A stretch of DNA of 28,679 bases from positions 1 through 28,679 of the forward strand of contig JBQMRR010000105.1 in assembly GCA_052174495.1 (NCBI GenBank), read 5' to 3'. A model generated the notes under the pieces. It did not search any database, was not told where the DNA came from, and saw only the letters and a program-made list of their open reading frames with translations. Below are positions 1 to 10,572 of the stretch, piece by piece. A program made the translations under genes and the position numbers. Source of the DNA: Arsenophonus sp052174495. GTDB lineage: Bacteria > Pseudomonadota > Gammaproteobacteria > Enterobacterales > Enterobacteriaceae. Position 1 is the stretch's first letter. Each line of letters opens with the position of its first letter.

Positions 1-1737
1 TCTAGTAATTGCAGTATAAATAAGCTCTCTACTAATAACAGGGGTAAAAATCGGTGCTAAAATCAATGCGACATGTTTAAATTCTGATCCTTGAGATTTA
101 TGTACTGTCATAACAAAAGCAGTTTCATGCTGAGGTAAGCGACTGGGTTGTATTCTTTTTATTACTCCATTAGGTAACTGAAAATAAGCTCTTAAACCTT
201 TTTGATCATCCTGCAATATAATACCAATATCACCATTAAATAAACCAATCGAACGATTATTTTTGGTAATCATAATTGGGCGACCTTCATAGTTTTTACT
301 CCAACTACAGACTGACCGTCGAATACTTCCTTGACTATATAAAAGCTGTTCTAATTTATCATTTAACCCTATAACTCCGTACGGCCCTTCCCTTAAAGCA
401 GCTAATAAGCGATACTGATTAAAACTATTCAGGATCTCTTCAGGATCTCGACCAATTTTTATCATATCCAAATAGCAACGGTAGTATTCAGCAGTATCAA
501 AAAGTAATTGAGTATATTTTTTAGGCGAATTAATTGAATTAAAAGTAATATCGGCGTTTTGTTGTGTTAATAATTTCTCAACATTTTTAATGTTACCCTG
601 ATTACTTGCAGTAGCAAGTAGGCCTATTTCTGATTTGGCATCAAAACGGTAACTCTTTCGTAATAAACAAATACTATCTTTTATCTTTGGCCCATTATTC
701 GAGATAAAATCAGATAAGTCACAACCTGTGATTTTAGTTAGTTGCGCCGCTCTTTCTTGACTATATCCTAATTCTGAAAAACGACAAAGATCCCCAAAGA
801 CAGCACCCGGTTCAACGGAAGCTAATTGATCTTTATCACCTAGCAAAATAAGACGCGCATGCTCAGGTAGAGCTTCAATTAATCTCGCCATCATGGGGAG
901 ATCAATCATAGATGCCTCATCAATTATTAAAACATCTAAGAAGAGTAGATTATCTTTATGATAACGTAATGACTGGCTATCGAGTTGAGCACCTAATAAC
1001 CGATGCACAGTCTGCGCTTGTTCTGACATAATCGCATACTCATCGGCAGATAAATTTAGTTTTAACAATCCATTACTTAACGATTCTGTTAATCTAGCTG
1101 CCGCTTTTCCTGTCGGTGCAGCTAGCTGAATGATTAACTTTTTATCACTTAATTGGACTAAAGTACCTAATAAATATGTTACCGTCGTGGTTTTACCTGT
1201 ACCCGGTCCACCAGAAATAACAGCAAACCGACTGGTTACCGCAACTGCAACAGCTATTTTTTGCCAATCTTGTCCTTTCGAGGATGTAAAAAAACGTGTT
1301 AAAATAGTTGCTAAACGCTTTTCATCAATAGTTTCTAATAAATGACGAGAAAAAAAGTCAGCCACTAACCCTTCATCAGCCCACATTCGCTGAAAATAAA
1401 GTTTGTTATTTGATAATACTAATGGTTTTGCTACTGTTTGCGATGCATCACAAACTGCATTACATTGTTTAAGCTCAATATAAATTCTGTTATTATCCGG
1501 TGCTCCCACTTTTTCCCAAAGCATAAAAACTATTTCAGCCTGTCTACCTTCAAATAAATAACCTAGTTGAAGCTTATCAATAAATAAGCAAACATGCCCT
1601 GCTTGAGTTTCAGCACTCAATATTGCAAATATTAATAATAATAATGGGTTTTTATCATCCGCTAACCGAATAGCAAGTTGTATATCTAAATAACTAAATA
1701 AATTAAGTTTAATAGCTCGTTTTAGTAAAGTTATCAT
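1..1737 (-). CDS. recD: RecD, exonuclease V alpha subunit (3' end outside window)
   Basis: RecD is the 5'-3' helicase subunit of the RecBCD double-strand-break repair enzyme. The frame is open for 579 codons from an ATG at 1737 to the left edge; with about 608 residues usual for the family, only about 30 C-terminal residues are missing. Visible superfamily-1 helicase motifs are Walker A (ISGGPGTGKTTTVTYLLG), motif II (LIIDEASMIDLPMMARL), motif III (LLGDKDQLASVEPGAVFGDL) and motif V/VI (FVMTVHKSQGSEF, then SRELIYTAITR at the edge). The ATG has a good ribosome site (GAGGA, 4 nt upstream) and overlaps the relic recB stop codon by one base (TAATG), the normal coupled recB-recD junction. The odd point is that its obligate partner recB is dead just upstream, so RecD has no complex to join. 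It may be a late survivor of pseudogenisation, or kept for another helicase role. Confidence 0.93.
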   Translation of the reverse strand, partial: MITLLKRAIKLNLFSYLDIQLAIRLADDKNPLLLLIFAILSAETQAGHVCLFIDKLQLGYLFEGRQAEIVFMLWEKVGAPDNNRIYIELKQCNAVCDASQTVAKPLVLSNNKLYFQRMWADEGLVADFFSRHLLETIDEKRLATILTRFFTSSKGQDWQKIAVAVAVTSRFAVISGGPGTGKTTTVTYLLGTLVQLSDKKLIIQLAAPTGKAAARLTESLSNGLLKLNLSADEYAIMSEQAQTVHRLLGAQLDSQSLRYHKDNLLFLDVLIIDEASMIDLPMMARLIEALPEHARLILLGDKDQLASVEPGAVFGDLCRFSELGYSQERAAQLTKITGCDLSDFISNNGPKIKDSICLLRKSYRFDAKSEIGLLATASNQGNIKNVEKLLTQQNADITFNSINSPKKYTQLLFDTAEYYRCYLDMIKIGRDPEEILNSFNQYRLLAALREGPYGVIGLNDKLEQLLYSQGSIRRSVCSWSKNYEGRPIMITKNNRSIGLFNGDIGIILQDDQKGLRAYFQLPNGVIKRIQPSRLPQHETAFVMTVHKSQGSEFKHVALILAPIFTPVISRELIYTAITR

Positions 1738-4700
1738 TATTCCTCATCTTGATTAGTTGCATTAAATAATTCATCTATGCTATTACTAAACCTATACGTT
1801 GCATATACATATAGTATATAATTACTACTATAATTTAATTAAGATTGTTAGTATCCAACCCACAACGTAAAAATATAAATAATACCACTAAAATATTTTA
1901 GTAATCGTCATTAGGCAAATAATTTTATAAAAATTATGGATAGCTAATATATAAAGCTAATACTGTAAATCATATGCATGATCAATCATGGCATTCTGCA
2001 TTACCTTCATTCCTATATACCATACCTTTTCCTCTAACTAACTTAATTTATAATCAAGCAAATAAATTTATTTTGCCAGAAAAAACTAAATCAATTTAAT
2101 ATTTTAAAATACCATTACTGGCTCAAAACTAAATAATTGGTAACGTTTAAGATAAAACATCATAATATTGATTATCTGCATTGTCTAATGCAGATTGCAA
2201 GAATTCTTCTATTAAAAAAATTTTATTTAATTGATATTCAGATCTATTCTTTGACAAGTTAAACTATCTTTAACTAAACTGGTGCAAAATATTTATTAAC
2301 TATATTTTAAGCACCGGGATTAATCATCAGAAAAACCAAATTATTTTAATTTTTAGCTATCTAAGACTCTTATGGATGTTGATTAAATTCAAGTAATCCT
2401 AACAGGAAATGTAAAAAAGTTTCTATTGTAGTACCTTAAGAAAAATATGAACACCTCCTGCTTTAGTCTTTCACCTTAAAGCAATAAGTTATTAACTTAC
2501 ACATTACCATCTATCTTAGATATCAAAGATTGTATAGTAATATCAATATATATCACTATCACTGAACACTTATCAAATAATGAATTGATATCATAAATAT
2601 GATAATCCTGAATAACTAGGTAACCCTCTAAGTATTTTAGATCTACTTATAAAATTTCAAGTTAATAACTTTACGAATTTATTCTCCTTTCTCCTTAAAC
2701 TATAAAAGAAATAAGTTAATACTATTAATAATAGGTGTAATAGTAGTATTTTACTCACTCTAATGTGCTTTAAAAATTACCTAATAAAGTTACATTATCT
2801 GACTACCCATTTTATAATAAGCAATTTAATCTCATTTGATATAAACCAGTATCACACACTTTTCGTACTAGACCAACCTTTTAAAGAGGATTAAGCAATA
2901 CTAATACTATAATAAACTAAACGCATTAGTGTAATATATAGAGTAAGCCAAATCTTCAGATAGACGCTCTTCATTAGGCATCCTGCTACTTTTTTGTTGA
3001 GTTAGATAAAGGGGTTTTAAAAAAATCACAATCATGAAAAATGGGGGCAATTTTTACTATAAAAATTAACAGAAAAAGTAATCAAACAATCAGGTATTCT
3101 AATGCTTTAGATTTAAAGATCTCACTAATATGAATTAAGCGACTATTACTCTCTAAATCTATTTCTAATTTTCTACTAAAGTATTTGATTTATCGACCTA
3201 CTGATTTAACCAGCAAACTATAGCATACTCACTTTTAAGTTATAATTCAGGTTCTTCCAACAATTCATTTAAATGCATCAGATCTATCAAGTAATTTTCA
3301 GCATCTATAATGATCTATTAGTAGATTTTCAGCAATCACCTGGTTAATTTTAATAGCTACTAATAGATACTACCTACCATATTGTTACCCAAAACAATAA
3401 ATAACTAGCAAACTCTTTAATCTATATTCTTCTACTTATTTATCTTAATTTAATTACTTAATATCTTATGCACTTGGCCCAATTAAATAAGTAGATAATG
3501 CACAACTCAGCATGTTCAGCTTTTTTGATGAAAAGACGGTTTCTAATAGTCATTAAATATCGCGCACTTCATCAGTGGCAAAACGCTTTCTTGATTAAAA
3601 AACTAATAAAATATTAAATTTAATTAATGCTTTTTTTATCATTATGCTTCATGCCGACTTCTGTGATTAACACTATAGTATCCGCAGTCATTACCGATTA
3701 TTTGATATCACTTCGATATAACCAGATTATTCCATTCTCCACCTCTTTAAGCCAATTAAAAATCTGAGTAGCACTCTACTCTATGAGTTATCCTTTATTG
3801 GATAACTCAAGATTGAAACATTTTCTTTATCTAAATAACAAAAATTTAAAGCTGATAATTTTACTATTTTATGAATAAACGCTAAACGCTAATTTGAAAA
3901 AGATAAATTAGCTATTTCAAACAGAATTTGCTCAAATAAAAACAGTTTTTTCCTGACTGAATAATTGATTGATAGCCACGCAACCATTATTAGTGAAAAA
4001 CGTTAATTAAATTAATATTAATAGTATAATATAATTCAATTGATCTTTATCTTAAGATAAGTAAAAACATTCGCTTTATAAAAAATATAAATAGCTTTGT
4101 TAGCTCCACAATAAATAACAAGACAAAATTTTTATTTCATTAATAAATAGTTAAAAACTTTGATATTGTTGTAGAGCACAGTATCTTGAAACTCATCAAC
4201 TATAACACATCCAAATAACCGATTCCGGATCGCGTTAGCTAATCGCTCTTCACCTTCTACACACAAGGCCTAATCTAAATGATTTAAAAATCATCAAATC
4301 TAATCTCTACATATTATTTCCCCTCCTTAATAATTGCTTGGTGAATGTTAATAATCAATTTCAAACTAATGAGATTTCCTAATGCGGATGATTGTTGAAA
4401 CAAATTATCGCTAGAAGAAAAATCTTATATTCTGGGATACATTAACGGCAATGTTTTATCCATCAATTAAAATTGACAAAATGCGCTAATTCTTTAGATA
4501 TTTTATAATTTACTGTTTGGTAACCGCGCCTAACTAATAGCACTGCTAATAAACTCAGTAAATTACAGCAACTATAACTCCGTTTATTAATAACGGAATC
4601 AATAATTAAATTAATAAAACTTATTAAATTTTAAAACTACAAAATTTTTATTTTTATCGTGTTAATTAGGGTTTAATGATATTTTATTGATTGAGGTTCA

Positions 4701-5345
4701 ATGGGTTGATTAATAAAAATCGAAATATCGCCTTGTAAATAAATGTTTTTTCAGCTAAAAGTGCTTCTAGATTACTCAATTTCTCAACTATAATATTCAA
4801 TATAGAATAATCTAATAGCTAAAAGTTGTATCGCTAAAAATCACTACAATTCTGTTTCTATAAGGTATGCTTATCTTATTATTAATGCTTAAACAGCATT
4901 CCTACTTCAAAAGCATTCTGCATCAACATACGTTAACAAAAGCCATGGATGCTATAAATCGTCATCTCATCAATTTGACGTTAAATAGCAAGTAACTATT
5001 GAACAGCTATGTTTTATCTGATTTATCTACTATAAAAGATAAGATCCTAAAATTTAAAATATTGAATTTCATTAAAACTAATACACCATCTCTAATACAA
5101 ACCATTCGCATCTAATATATATTATAGTAAATATCTGATCGTAGTTCATCGGTTATCAATTCAATAAAAGTGAGCAGTAAAATCTCTTTAACACTTAATT
5201 GGCGGGAGATGCATTTTTCCTAAAACCAATAATAATCGCAAATAAATAAAGATATTGTATAGATTTTTTCTGTTCCTGTTGAAAGCTCTATTGATCTCTC
5301 TTCATAAAGAGAAAAATAATAAAGATGCAGCTTTTAAGCTTGTAT
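1737..5345 (-). pseudogene. recB: Dead recB (exonuclease V beta subunit), full-length fossil
   Basis: No long frame survives, but landmarks of RecB appear in order at the expected spacing. Near 5261-5300 the reverse strand reads RSIELSTGTEKIYTIS, matching the family's RLIEASAGTGKTFTIA Walker A region with its key residues eroded. Near 4170-4300 it reads RFDDF, then EGEERLANAIRNRL and VDEFQDT (motif II, 4180-4197). Near 1980-2064 it reads YLLDYK (the RecB nuclease active-site segment), then AMIDHAYDLQY. The last codons give SIDELFNATNQDEE and a stop that overlaps the recD ATG. The relic is about 3.6 kb against about 3.54 kb for a normal recB, so decay was by point changes and small indels, not one large deletion. 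Many stops and frameshifts exclude function. The 5' boundary is approximate. Confidence 0.85.
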
Positions 5346-5677
5346 TTGCCTATTACTCACTTACTATCTACTAATTAGAAAAATCTTTTATAATTCAGAT
5401 ACAGGCTAATAAGTAATTCACTCTTTCAATTTATTATAATTCTTTTTATTAATATCTTTAGGAAATAATTTCTGAAATAGAAACTAAACATGTTTGTTTC
5501 AAACAGCATTTTATAAAAAGTTAATAAATCTTCCTATTTACTTTTTCAATACTTTGATAAATTTTCTATTATCAAAAGCAAATTTATTGCCTGCGAAACC
5601 AGATAATAAAAGATCTACCTCTTCGTAAAAAGTTTTATAAAGAGGGCTTTCATTTTTGTTAAAGTGCCTTTTTATAG
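5346..5677 (-). pseudogene. ptrA: Dead ptrA (pitrilysin) 3' fragment
   Basis: On the reverse strand around 5550-5630 a readable stretch gives EEVDLLLSGFAGNKFAFDNR. It resembles the C-terminal part of the periplasmic protease pitrilysin (EEASKLSKDFDRGNMRFDSR in E. coli). A weaker match to the following helix lies nearer recB. Position supports the call: ptrA lies directly upstream of recB, in the same direction, in enterobacteria. The rest of the gene is missing because IS256 copy A begins at about 5678. Frameshifts and stops make it non-functional. Assignment rests on one good segment plus synteny. Confidence 0.6.
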
Positions 5678-6960
5678 AATTATTAGCAAATATGGTATAT
5701 GGCCGGTCAGATTATGTTCCACTCTGATACTTCATAAATCTATTCCATTTTTAAATTGGGCGCTGTTCACCATCAAAATCAAACAGGTAAATTCCTTTAG
5801 CAGCTTTCAGGTTTCTTGGCAAACGGGAATAAATTAAATAGTATTAAAAGGGTTATTTTTCGAAACCATACCGCTTCACACATCGCCTTCATAGACTCAC
5901 TATTGCAAAAAGCCAATTCAATTGGATTCGTCATTTTTATTTAATCCCCCATTACTGGATTCACACAACACCATAGAATACCAACTGCTATTCTCGTTCT
6001 TTTTGCAGTTTCTTCATGGTTGAAGGATACTTCGTTGATAACTTTGCTAACAAAATATCAAGAGGTTTGTTAGTGGCATCGTGGCTCTTTGGTAGCCAAG
6101 AGCTCTTTTATCTCACTTTAACTTTCGGTGTTGAATGCCTTTAGAGAGTAAAACCAAGGACACAGTGATCTCCAGTAGAAAACATGGAGATACGATTAAA
6201 AAACGCGCTCATAGGTCACTTGAAAAGTTAGGCTCAAGTTTGCTGCTGACTCTCGATAAGCATTTTAGACTGCAGCTAGCTCCTTACGTTTATTCACAGT
6301 AACGTCAATAATAAGCAACAGGCAAAGGTGATTAATTTATCTAACAGAATGACATATGTCATTAGCCAAGGACAAACGTAACTCGTATCGCGTAAATTAC
6401 ACAAGGAATGGTGCCTGTGTTCTTCAACGCCATTACTGTTTCAATCTGCTGATGGTACAACTAGAGCAGGAGAGGAGAGGATGTGCTTTTTACTAAAAAT
6501 AATTACCCTTATAGTTTCATAAAATTATCGGTGGATATCTGTGAAACAGCCATGCTAATTCTTCGATGCTTTTTCATATTTCAGATAAGACGGTAATAAT
6601 GAGTTCTTGAAGCATATTCTATTGATTCTGGAATTCCTGACTTTAGGTCACTTTAATCTCAATATCACTAATAGCAGTTTATATAGTTCGCTTTAGAAAA
6701 ACAGTCATGGACAACGGTATATGATGTTTGTCAATAAAGTCGGTATTTAATAAATTACCGTAGCATGGGGGGCTATTGAGATCAACCTCAATAGTGATAT
6801 CTATCAGCTATCTGTAAGCATTACGAATAAGTTCATGCAATCGATCATAGATAATATCTAGTTTTGCCGGATACCTATAAGGTAGACTTTTCATGAGATG
6901 TAATCTCTCTATTGTTAAAATCATCCAGTAAATTAATTAGCAAGGATACATGTCAGCATC
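5678..6960 (-). mobile_element. IS256-family element remnant, copy A
   Basis: This is a decayed, near full-length member of a repeat found six times in this window. It runs on the minus strand: the region coding for the transposase segment RTTNPIE lies near 5916-5945, and the element's 5' end is near 6950. Boundaries come from comparison with copies B-F: the 3' end shares a TATTAGAAAATATGGTATAT-like edge (about 5680) and a tail with CTTCATAAATCTATT (5731-5745). Stops and frameshifts run throughout, so it cannot make transposase. It truncates the ptrA fossil and lies at the join between recBCD-locus DNA and pitA. The family call is from residual transposase motifs seen more clearly in copies B and E. 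Confidence 0.8.
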
Positions 6961-7192
6961 CCCAAAACCCAATAAACTAGAGATAAGTATAATTTTCATT
7001 ATATTAATACTTAGCAATATACTAATCATCACAATCCAGAAATTATTCTATGTTCTAAATACATTCGTAAATAATTTATGTTAATTAGTCGATTATGTAT
7101 TAATGTTTTTATAAATTTATAATGTCTTATTAAGAATTTTAATAAACTTAAATAACATTTAAATATTATGAGATCATATCTCATTCAATAAA

Positions 7193-7229
7193 TAAAATAG
7201 TGATACCTAAATTAAACATCACTATTTTA
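7193..7229 (-). terminator. Hairpin terminator after pitA
   Basis: A perfect 12-bp inverted repeat (TAAAATAGTGAT / ATCACTATTTTA) with a 13-nt loop lies 23 bp past the pitA stop codon. On the minus strand it is followed by a T-rich run (ATTTATTG), so it can act as a weak intrinsic terminator. Its perfect stem stands out in otherwise decayed DNA. The flanking 6961-7192 holds nothing I recognise. Confidence 0.6.
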
Positions 7230-7251
7230 TTATATAATTTCTCTGACGTAT

Positions 7252-8742
7252 CTATATAAGTTTTAATGATATCCAGTAAAACAAACCAGAAAGTATAATA
7301 GAAATAGGCAATGTAAATAACCAAACTAGCAATATACTTTTAATTGTTTTAGCTTGCACACCACCACCATCAACAACCATTGTTCCTGCTACAGCGGAAG
7401 ATAAAACTTGCATTGTTGATACAGGCATACCAGTATAACTTGCAACACCAATCGAAACTGCAGCAGTAACTTGAGCAGAAACACCTTGTGCATAAGTCAT
7501 ACATTTTTTACCAATCTTTTCACCGATTGTTATAGAAATACGTTTCCAACCAATCATAGTCCCTACAGAAAGCGCTAAAGCAACAGCAATAATAATCCAC
7601 AGTGGTGCATATTCCACTGTATTAAGTAAATCATTACTCAAGTTACGCAGAAAACGTGCATCCGAAGAGGATGTTTCTGATAGTTTAGCTACATCTAATG
7701 CTGTATCAGATAAACACATTAATAATCGACGCATTTGATTACGCTGTTCAGGTTTTAATGCGGAATAATTTTGAATATTCGCTAACATCAGTGATGTCTG
7801 TTTTAGTACAGTAATAGGACGTGAATTATCACAATGAAATTTCTCATCTAAAATTTTTAATTCTGACTTATATCGTGACGACATATTAATAATATATTTT
7901 ACCGCTGACTTATGCTCTTCATAATAATGTTGTAGATGCACCATCGCGTCATAGGTACGCGTTATATTATAACCATTAGCATTCATATTAAGCACAAATC
8001 CAGCAGGTGTTACTCCGATTAACACCAGCATAATAAGACCAATGCCCTTCTGACCATCATTAGCACCATGGGAAAAACTGACGCCAACGGCAGATAAAAT
8101 TAATGTAGTACGTATCCAAAAAGGGGGTTTCTTTTTACTATTTTTCTTCTCTCGCTCAGCTGGTGTTAAATGAACACGACGACGTTTTTTTGTACCACTC
8201 CAATAACGGCGTAAAAAGAAAATCAACAATCCAGCTATAACAAAACCAATAGCAGGAGAAAGAATAAGAGAAAGAAAAATTTCAATAACTTTTGGAATGT
8301 TTAATGCATCCACTATAGAGGACTCGGTTACTAATGCATTGGTTAAACCAACACCAATAATAGCGCCTATTAATGTATGTGAGCTAGAAGCTGGTAACCC
8401 TAAATACCAAGTACCCAAATTCCAAATGATAGCCGCTAACAGCATAGAAAAAACCATTGCCAGGCCATGAGCAGAACTTACATTAAGCAGAAGATCTGTT
8501 GGCAATAAATGCACAATAGCATAAGCAACACTCAAGCCACCTAAAATAACGCCAAAAAAGTTAAAACCGCCAGCCATAACAACTGCAAATTGAGCTCGCA
8601 TCGCTCGAGTGTAAACAACCGTTGCTACTGCATTTGCGGTATCATGAAAACCATTAATTGCTTCATAAAATAGCACAAATAATAGCGCTAGTGTTAATAA
8701 CAGACAGGTATAAAAATCCAATCCACTAAATAAATGTAGCAT
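7252..8742 (-). CDS. pitA: Low-affinity inorganic phosphate transporter PitA
   Basis: This inner-membrane metal-phosphate:proton symporter has 496 residues, against 499 for E. coli PitA, and is intact. It shows both PHO-4 family signature repeats: near residues 30-45 (NGFHDTANAVATVVYT) and near 225-240 (SHGANDGQKGIGLIMLVL). About ten hydrophobic segments are split by a cytoplasmic loop (about residues 190-210, rich in K/R) and a long hydrophilic region at about 255-385. The ATG at 8742 has AAGG close upstream (spacing only 3 nt) and gives the normal family N-terminus (LFSGLDFYTCLLLTLALLFV). It is a single-gene unit with its own terminator hairpin. Its neighbours are IS debris on both sides, so its position beside recB/ptrA relics is not ancestral. 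PitA and PitB cannot be told apart from sequence alone, but PitA is the usual sole copy. Confidence 0.95.
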   Translation of the reverse strand: MLHLFSGLDFYTCLLLTLALLFVLFYEAINGFHDTANAVATVVYTRAMRAQFAVVMAGGFNFFGVILGGLSVAYAIVHLLPTDLLLNVSSAHGLAMVFSMLLAAIIWNLGTWYLGLPASSSHTLIGAIIGVGLTNALVTESSIVDALNIPKVIEIFLSLILSPAIGFVIAGLLIFFLRRYWSGTKKRRRVHLTPAEREKKNSKKKPPFWIRTTLILSAVGVSFSHGANDGQKGIGLIMLVLIGVTPAGFVLNMNANGYNITRTYDAMVHLQHYYEEHKSAVKYIINMSSRYKSELKILDEKFHCDNSRPITVLKQTSLMLANIQNYSALKPEQRNQMRRLLMCLSDTALDVAKLSETSSSDARFLRNLSNDLLNTVEYAPLWIIIAVALALSVGTMIGWKRISITIGEKIGKKCMTYAQGVSAQVTAAVSIGVASYTGMPVSTMQVLSSAVAGTMVVDGGGVQAKTIKSILLVWLFTLPISIILSGLFYWISLKLI

Positions 8743-8814
8743 AAACCTTAAGCCAATTTGTTGAATATGAATTCAATACATTATCAGTGATAAACGTTAG
8801 CGGTGGAAGCAAAA

Positions 8815-8843
8815 TCTACATCTTTTTTGACTTTAATTGACAA
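8815..8843 (-). promoter_or_regulatory. Possible sigma-70 promoter of pitA
   Basis: On the minus strand TTGTCA (8838-8843) and TGTAGA (8815-8820) are separated by 17 bp, 72 bp upstream of the pitA start codon. The -35 is good and the -10 is poor. In DNA this AT-rich such matches arise easily, so this is tentative. Confidence 0.3.
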
Positions 8844-8899
8844 AAAACAAATAAAAAATATTCTTTACTTTCATTAAGTTAATAAAATTAAATATATGG

Positions 8900-9185
8900 A
8901 TTTCTTGTAATATGCTGGCAAAGATTGTTGCTTTGCTCGCATAGAGATTTTTAGACACGTCTATACTTCAATCGTTATAGTTTTAAATAATCTAGTTCAG
9001 GTCAGATATTTCAATAAATAAAACGACCCCATACTATGGATCAAGCTTAAGTATTCTTTAATTAACTAATATAACTATTCACATTTTAAAGTAGGATTTA
9101 TTTCCAATAACTATCTGATTATTATGCTTACTATCTGATAGTAACTAATTTATGCTCGCTAAAAAAGGTAAATTATGTTAATTTT
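8900..9185 (-). mobile_element. IS1595-family transposase 3' fragment
   Basis: This stretch is similar over about 280 bp to 24605-24885, where the same sequence forms the end of a longer IS1595-family remnant. On the reverse strand it keeps a decayed NVNSYIS-like segment (9070-9090), the family's NVNSYHSRL motif near the transposase C-terminus. Only the 3' third of the element is present; the rest was cut away where IS256 copy B begins (about 9190), so copy B, or a deletion next to it, is younger. No frame is open. Confidence 0.6.
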
Positions 9186-9189
9186 GATA

Positions 9190-10572
9190 TATAGGTTTTA
9201 AAAATAGCGATGGCGTATTCTGCTAATTAATTTCGTGGATGTTTTTAATAAAAGAGATGATATGTTATAAAAAGTCTAGCTTGCAGGGATCTATGAAATG
9301 AGATATCATTCTAATCCCTTCCATGAACCTATTCACCATAATAATAAGTTCCAGTTAGCTAATAACAGCACCGTTGAAGATAAGTTCTAAAGTATGCTAC
9401 AATAACATTCTGAACGAGACTTTATCGGCAGATCATGCCGTTATCCGCAACAGTTATTTGCTACAGAGAATAATATAAACTGCTATTGCCAATGTTGAGA
9501 TTAAAGTACCTAAGGTAGAAAGGGATCATGCATCATCGACAGCAAGCTTGGTTCAAGAGCTTGTTACTACCACCTTATCTAAGCGTGCAAAATGGCGAAG
9601 AGTTGCTACCATAGCTATACTTGCAAGGCAATTTACCGATCTACCGGTGATTTTTACGAAGTCATGATGCCATTGCTCAGCGAAAAATACATGGTCTCTC
9701 TGTCAATAGCATTGCAGACTGGAGACAGCGATAGCTTGAAAAACATAGGCAATGGGTAGCTGTGTGATTTAAGGGGGATACGCGTTACGTTTATTTTTGG
9801 CCAATGGCATAACCATTTTATCAGCTAAGTTGATCGTCTTTGCCTACTACTCATTATCGGCATAATCTGCATTATCGGCATAATCTGCATGGACATAAGG
9901 AACTTATTTCGATCAAAGATGATTATTGAAAGTTAGAAGCAAACTAAGCTAAACGTTTTAATGCCTGGTAAGCACGTTCCTTAACCGTATCTCCCAATTT
10001 TGTTACGGAGATGGTGCTCTTGGTTTTTGGAATGCTATAACAAAGATATTCTAGTACATGCAGTACAAACGTTATTCGATACATAAAATAGGTAATGCAC
10101 TGCTTTATTCGCAAAAGGTAGCCAATCAAAAGTTAAAGTTAAGCTTCAGGATAAGTATGGCTAGCAAAGAGTCGCGATGGCGCTAATAAAGGCTTTGATA
10201 TTTTTTTGATAATCTTTTCAGTGAAGTATCCCGAAGTGATGAAGAAGCTGAAAAAGAGCGAGAAGAATGATTAGCACTCTACAACTTCTATTCAGTGCAC
10301 TTAGCATCAATAAGAACGACAAATCCGATTGAATTGGCTTTTGTGATAATGAGCTTATGAAACTGATGTGTAAGGACTCTGACTCAAGAAAGCAATTTCC
10401 ATTTTCAATGGTATTGAAACTGCTCTCGTCTTCTTAAAAAAATAACTGAAGACAAAGAGATTTAACTTGTTTACCCTTTTGATAAACAACCTTAAATTCA
10501 AAGATGCAGAATAGATTTCTGAGGTATCAGAGTAGAATCTATCCTAACCATCTGTACTAAGTTTACCAATAA
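9190..10572 (+). mobile_element. IS256-family element remnant, copy B
   Basis: This is the most legible copy for assigning the family. In frame pieces it gives YLSKRAKWRRV near 9580 (family YLKRAKSIEELLP), then GDFYEVMMPLLS near 9650-9675 (family TGDFSEALAALLG). RYVYFW near 9783-9800 matches the conserved RYVYLWADGIH of the Mutator-like DDE domain, and SIRTTNPIELAFVI near 10310-10345 matches RTTNPIES. Ends were placed by comparison with the other copies; the right end extends to about 10572. The reading frame is broken many times. An internal 18-bp tandem duplication (9853-9888) is unique to this copy. Confidence 0.82.
9853..9888. repeat. 18-bp perfect tandem duplication
   Basis: ATTATCGGCATAATCTGC occurs twice in direct succession (9853-9870 and 9871-9888) inside IS256 copy B. 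The same position in copies D and E has one unit, so the duplication arose after insertion. Confidence 0.95.

Noticed and set aside
1130..1345. 71-codon open frame, plus strand
   Set aside because: It lies antisense to recD across the Walker A region; a shadow of that coding strand.
9944..10129. 61-codon open frame, minus strand
   Set aside because: It is antisense to the transposase direction of IS256 copy B.
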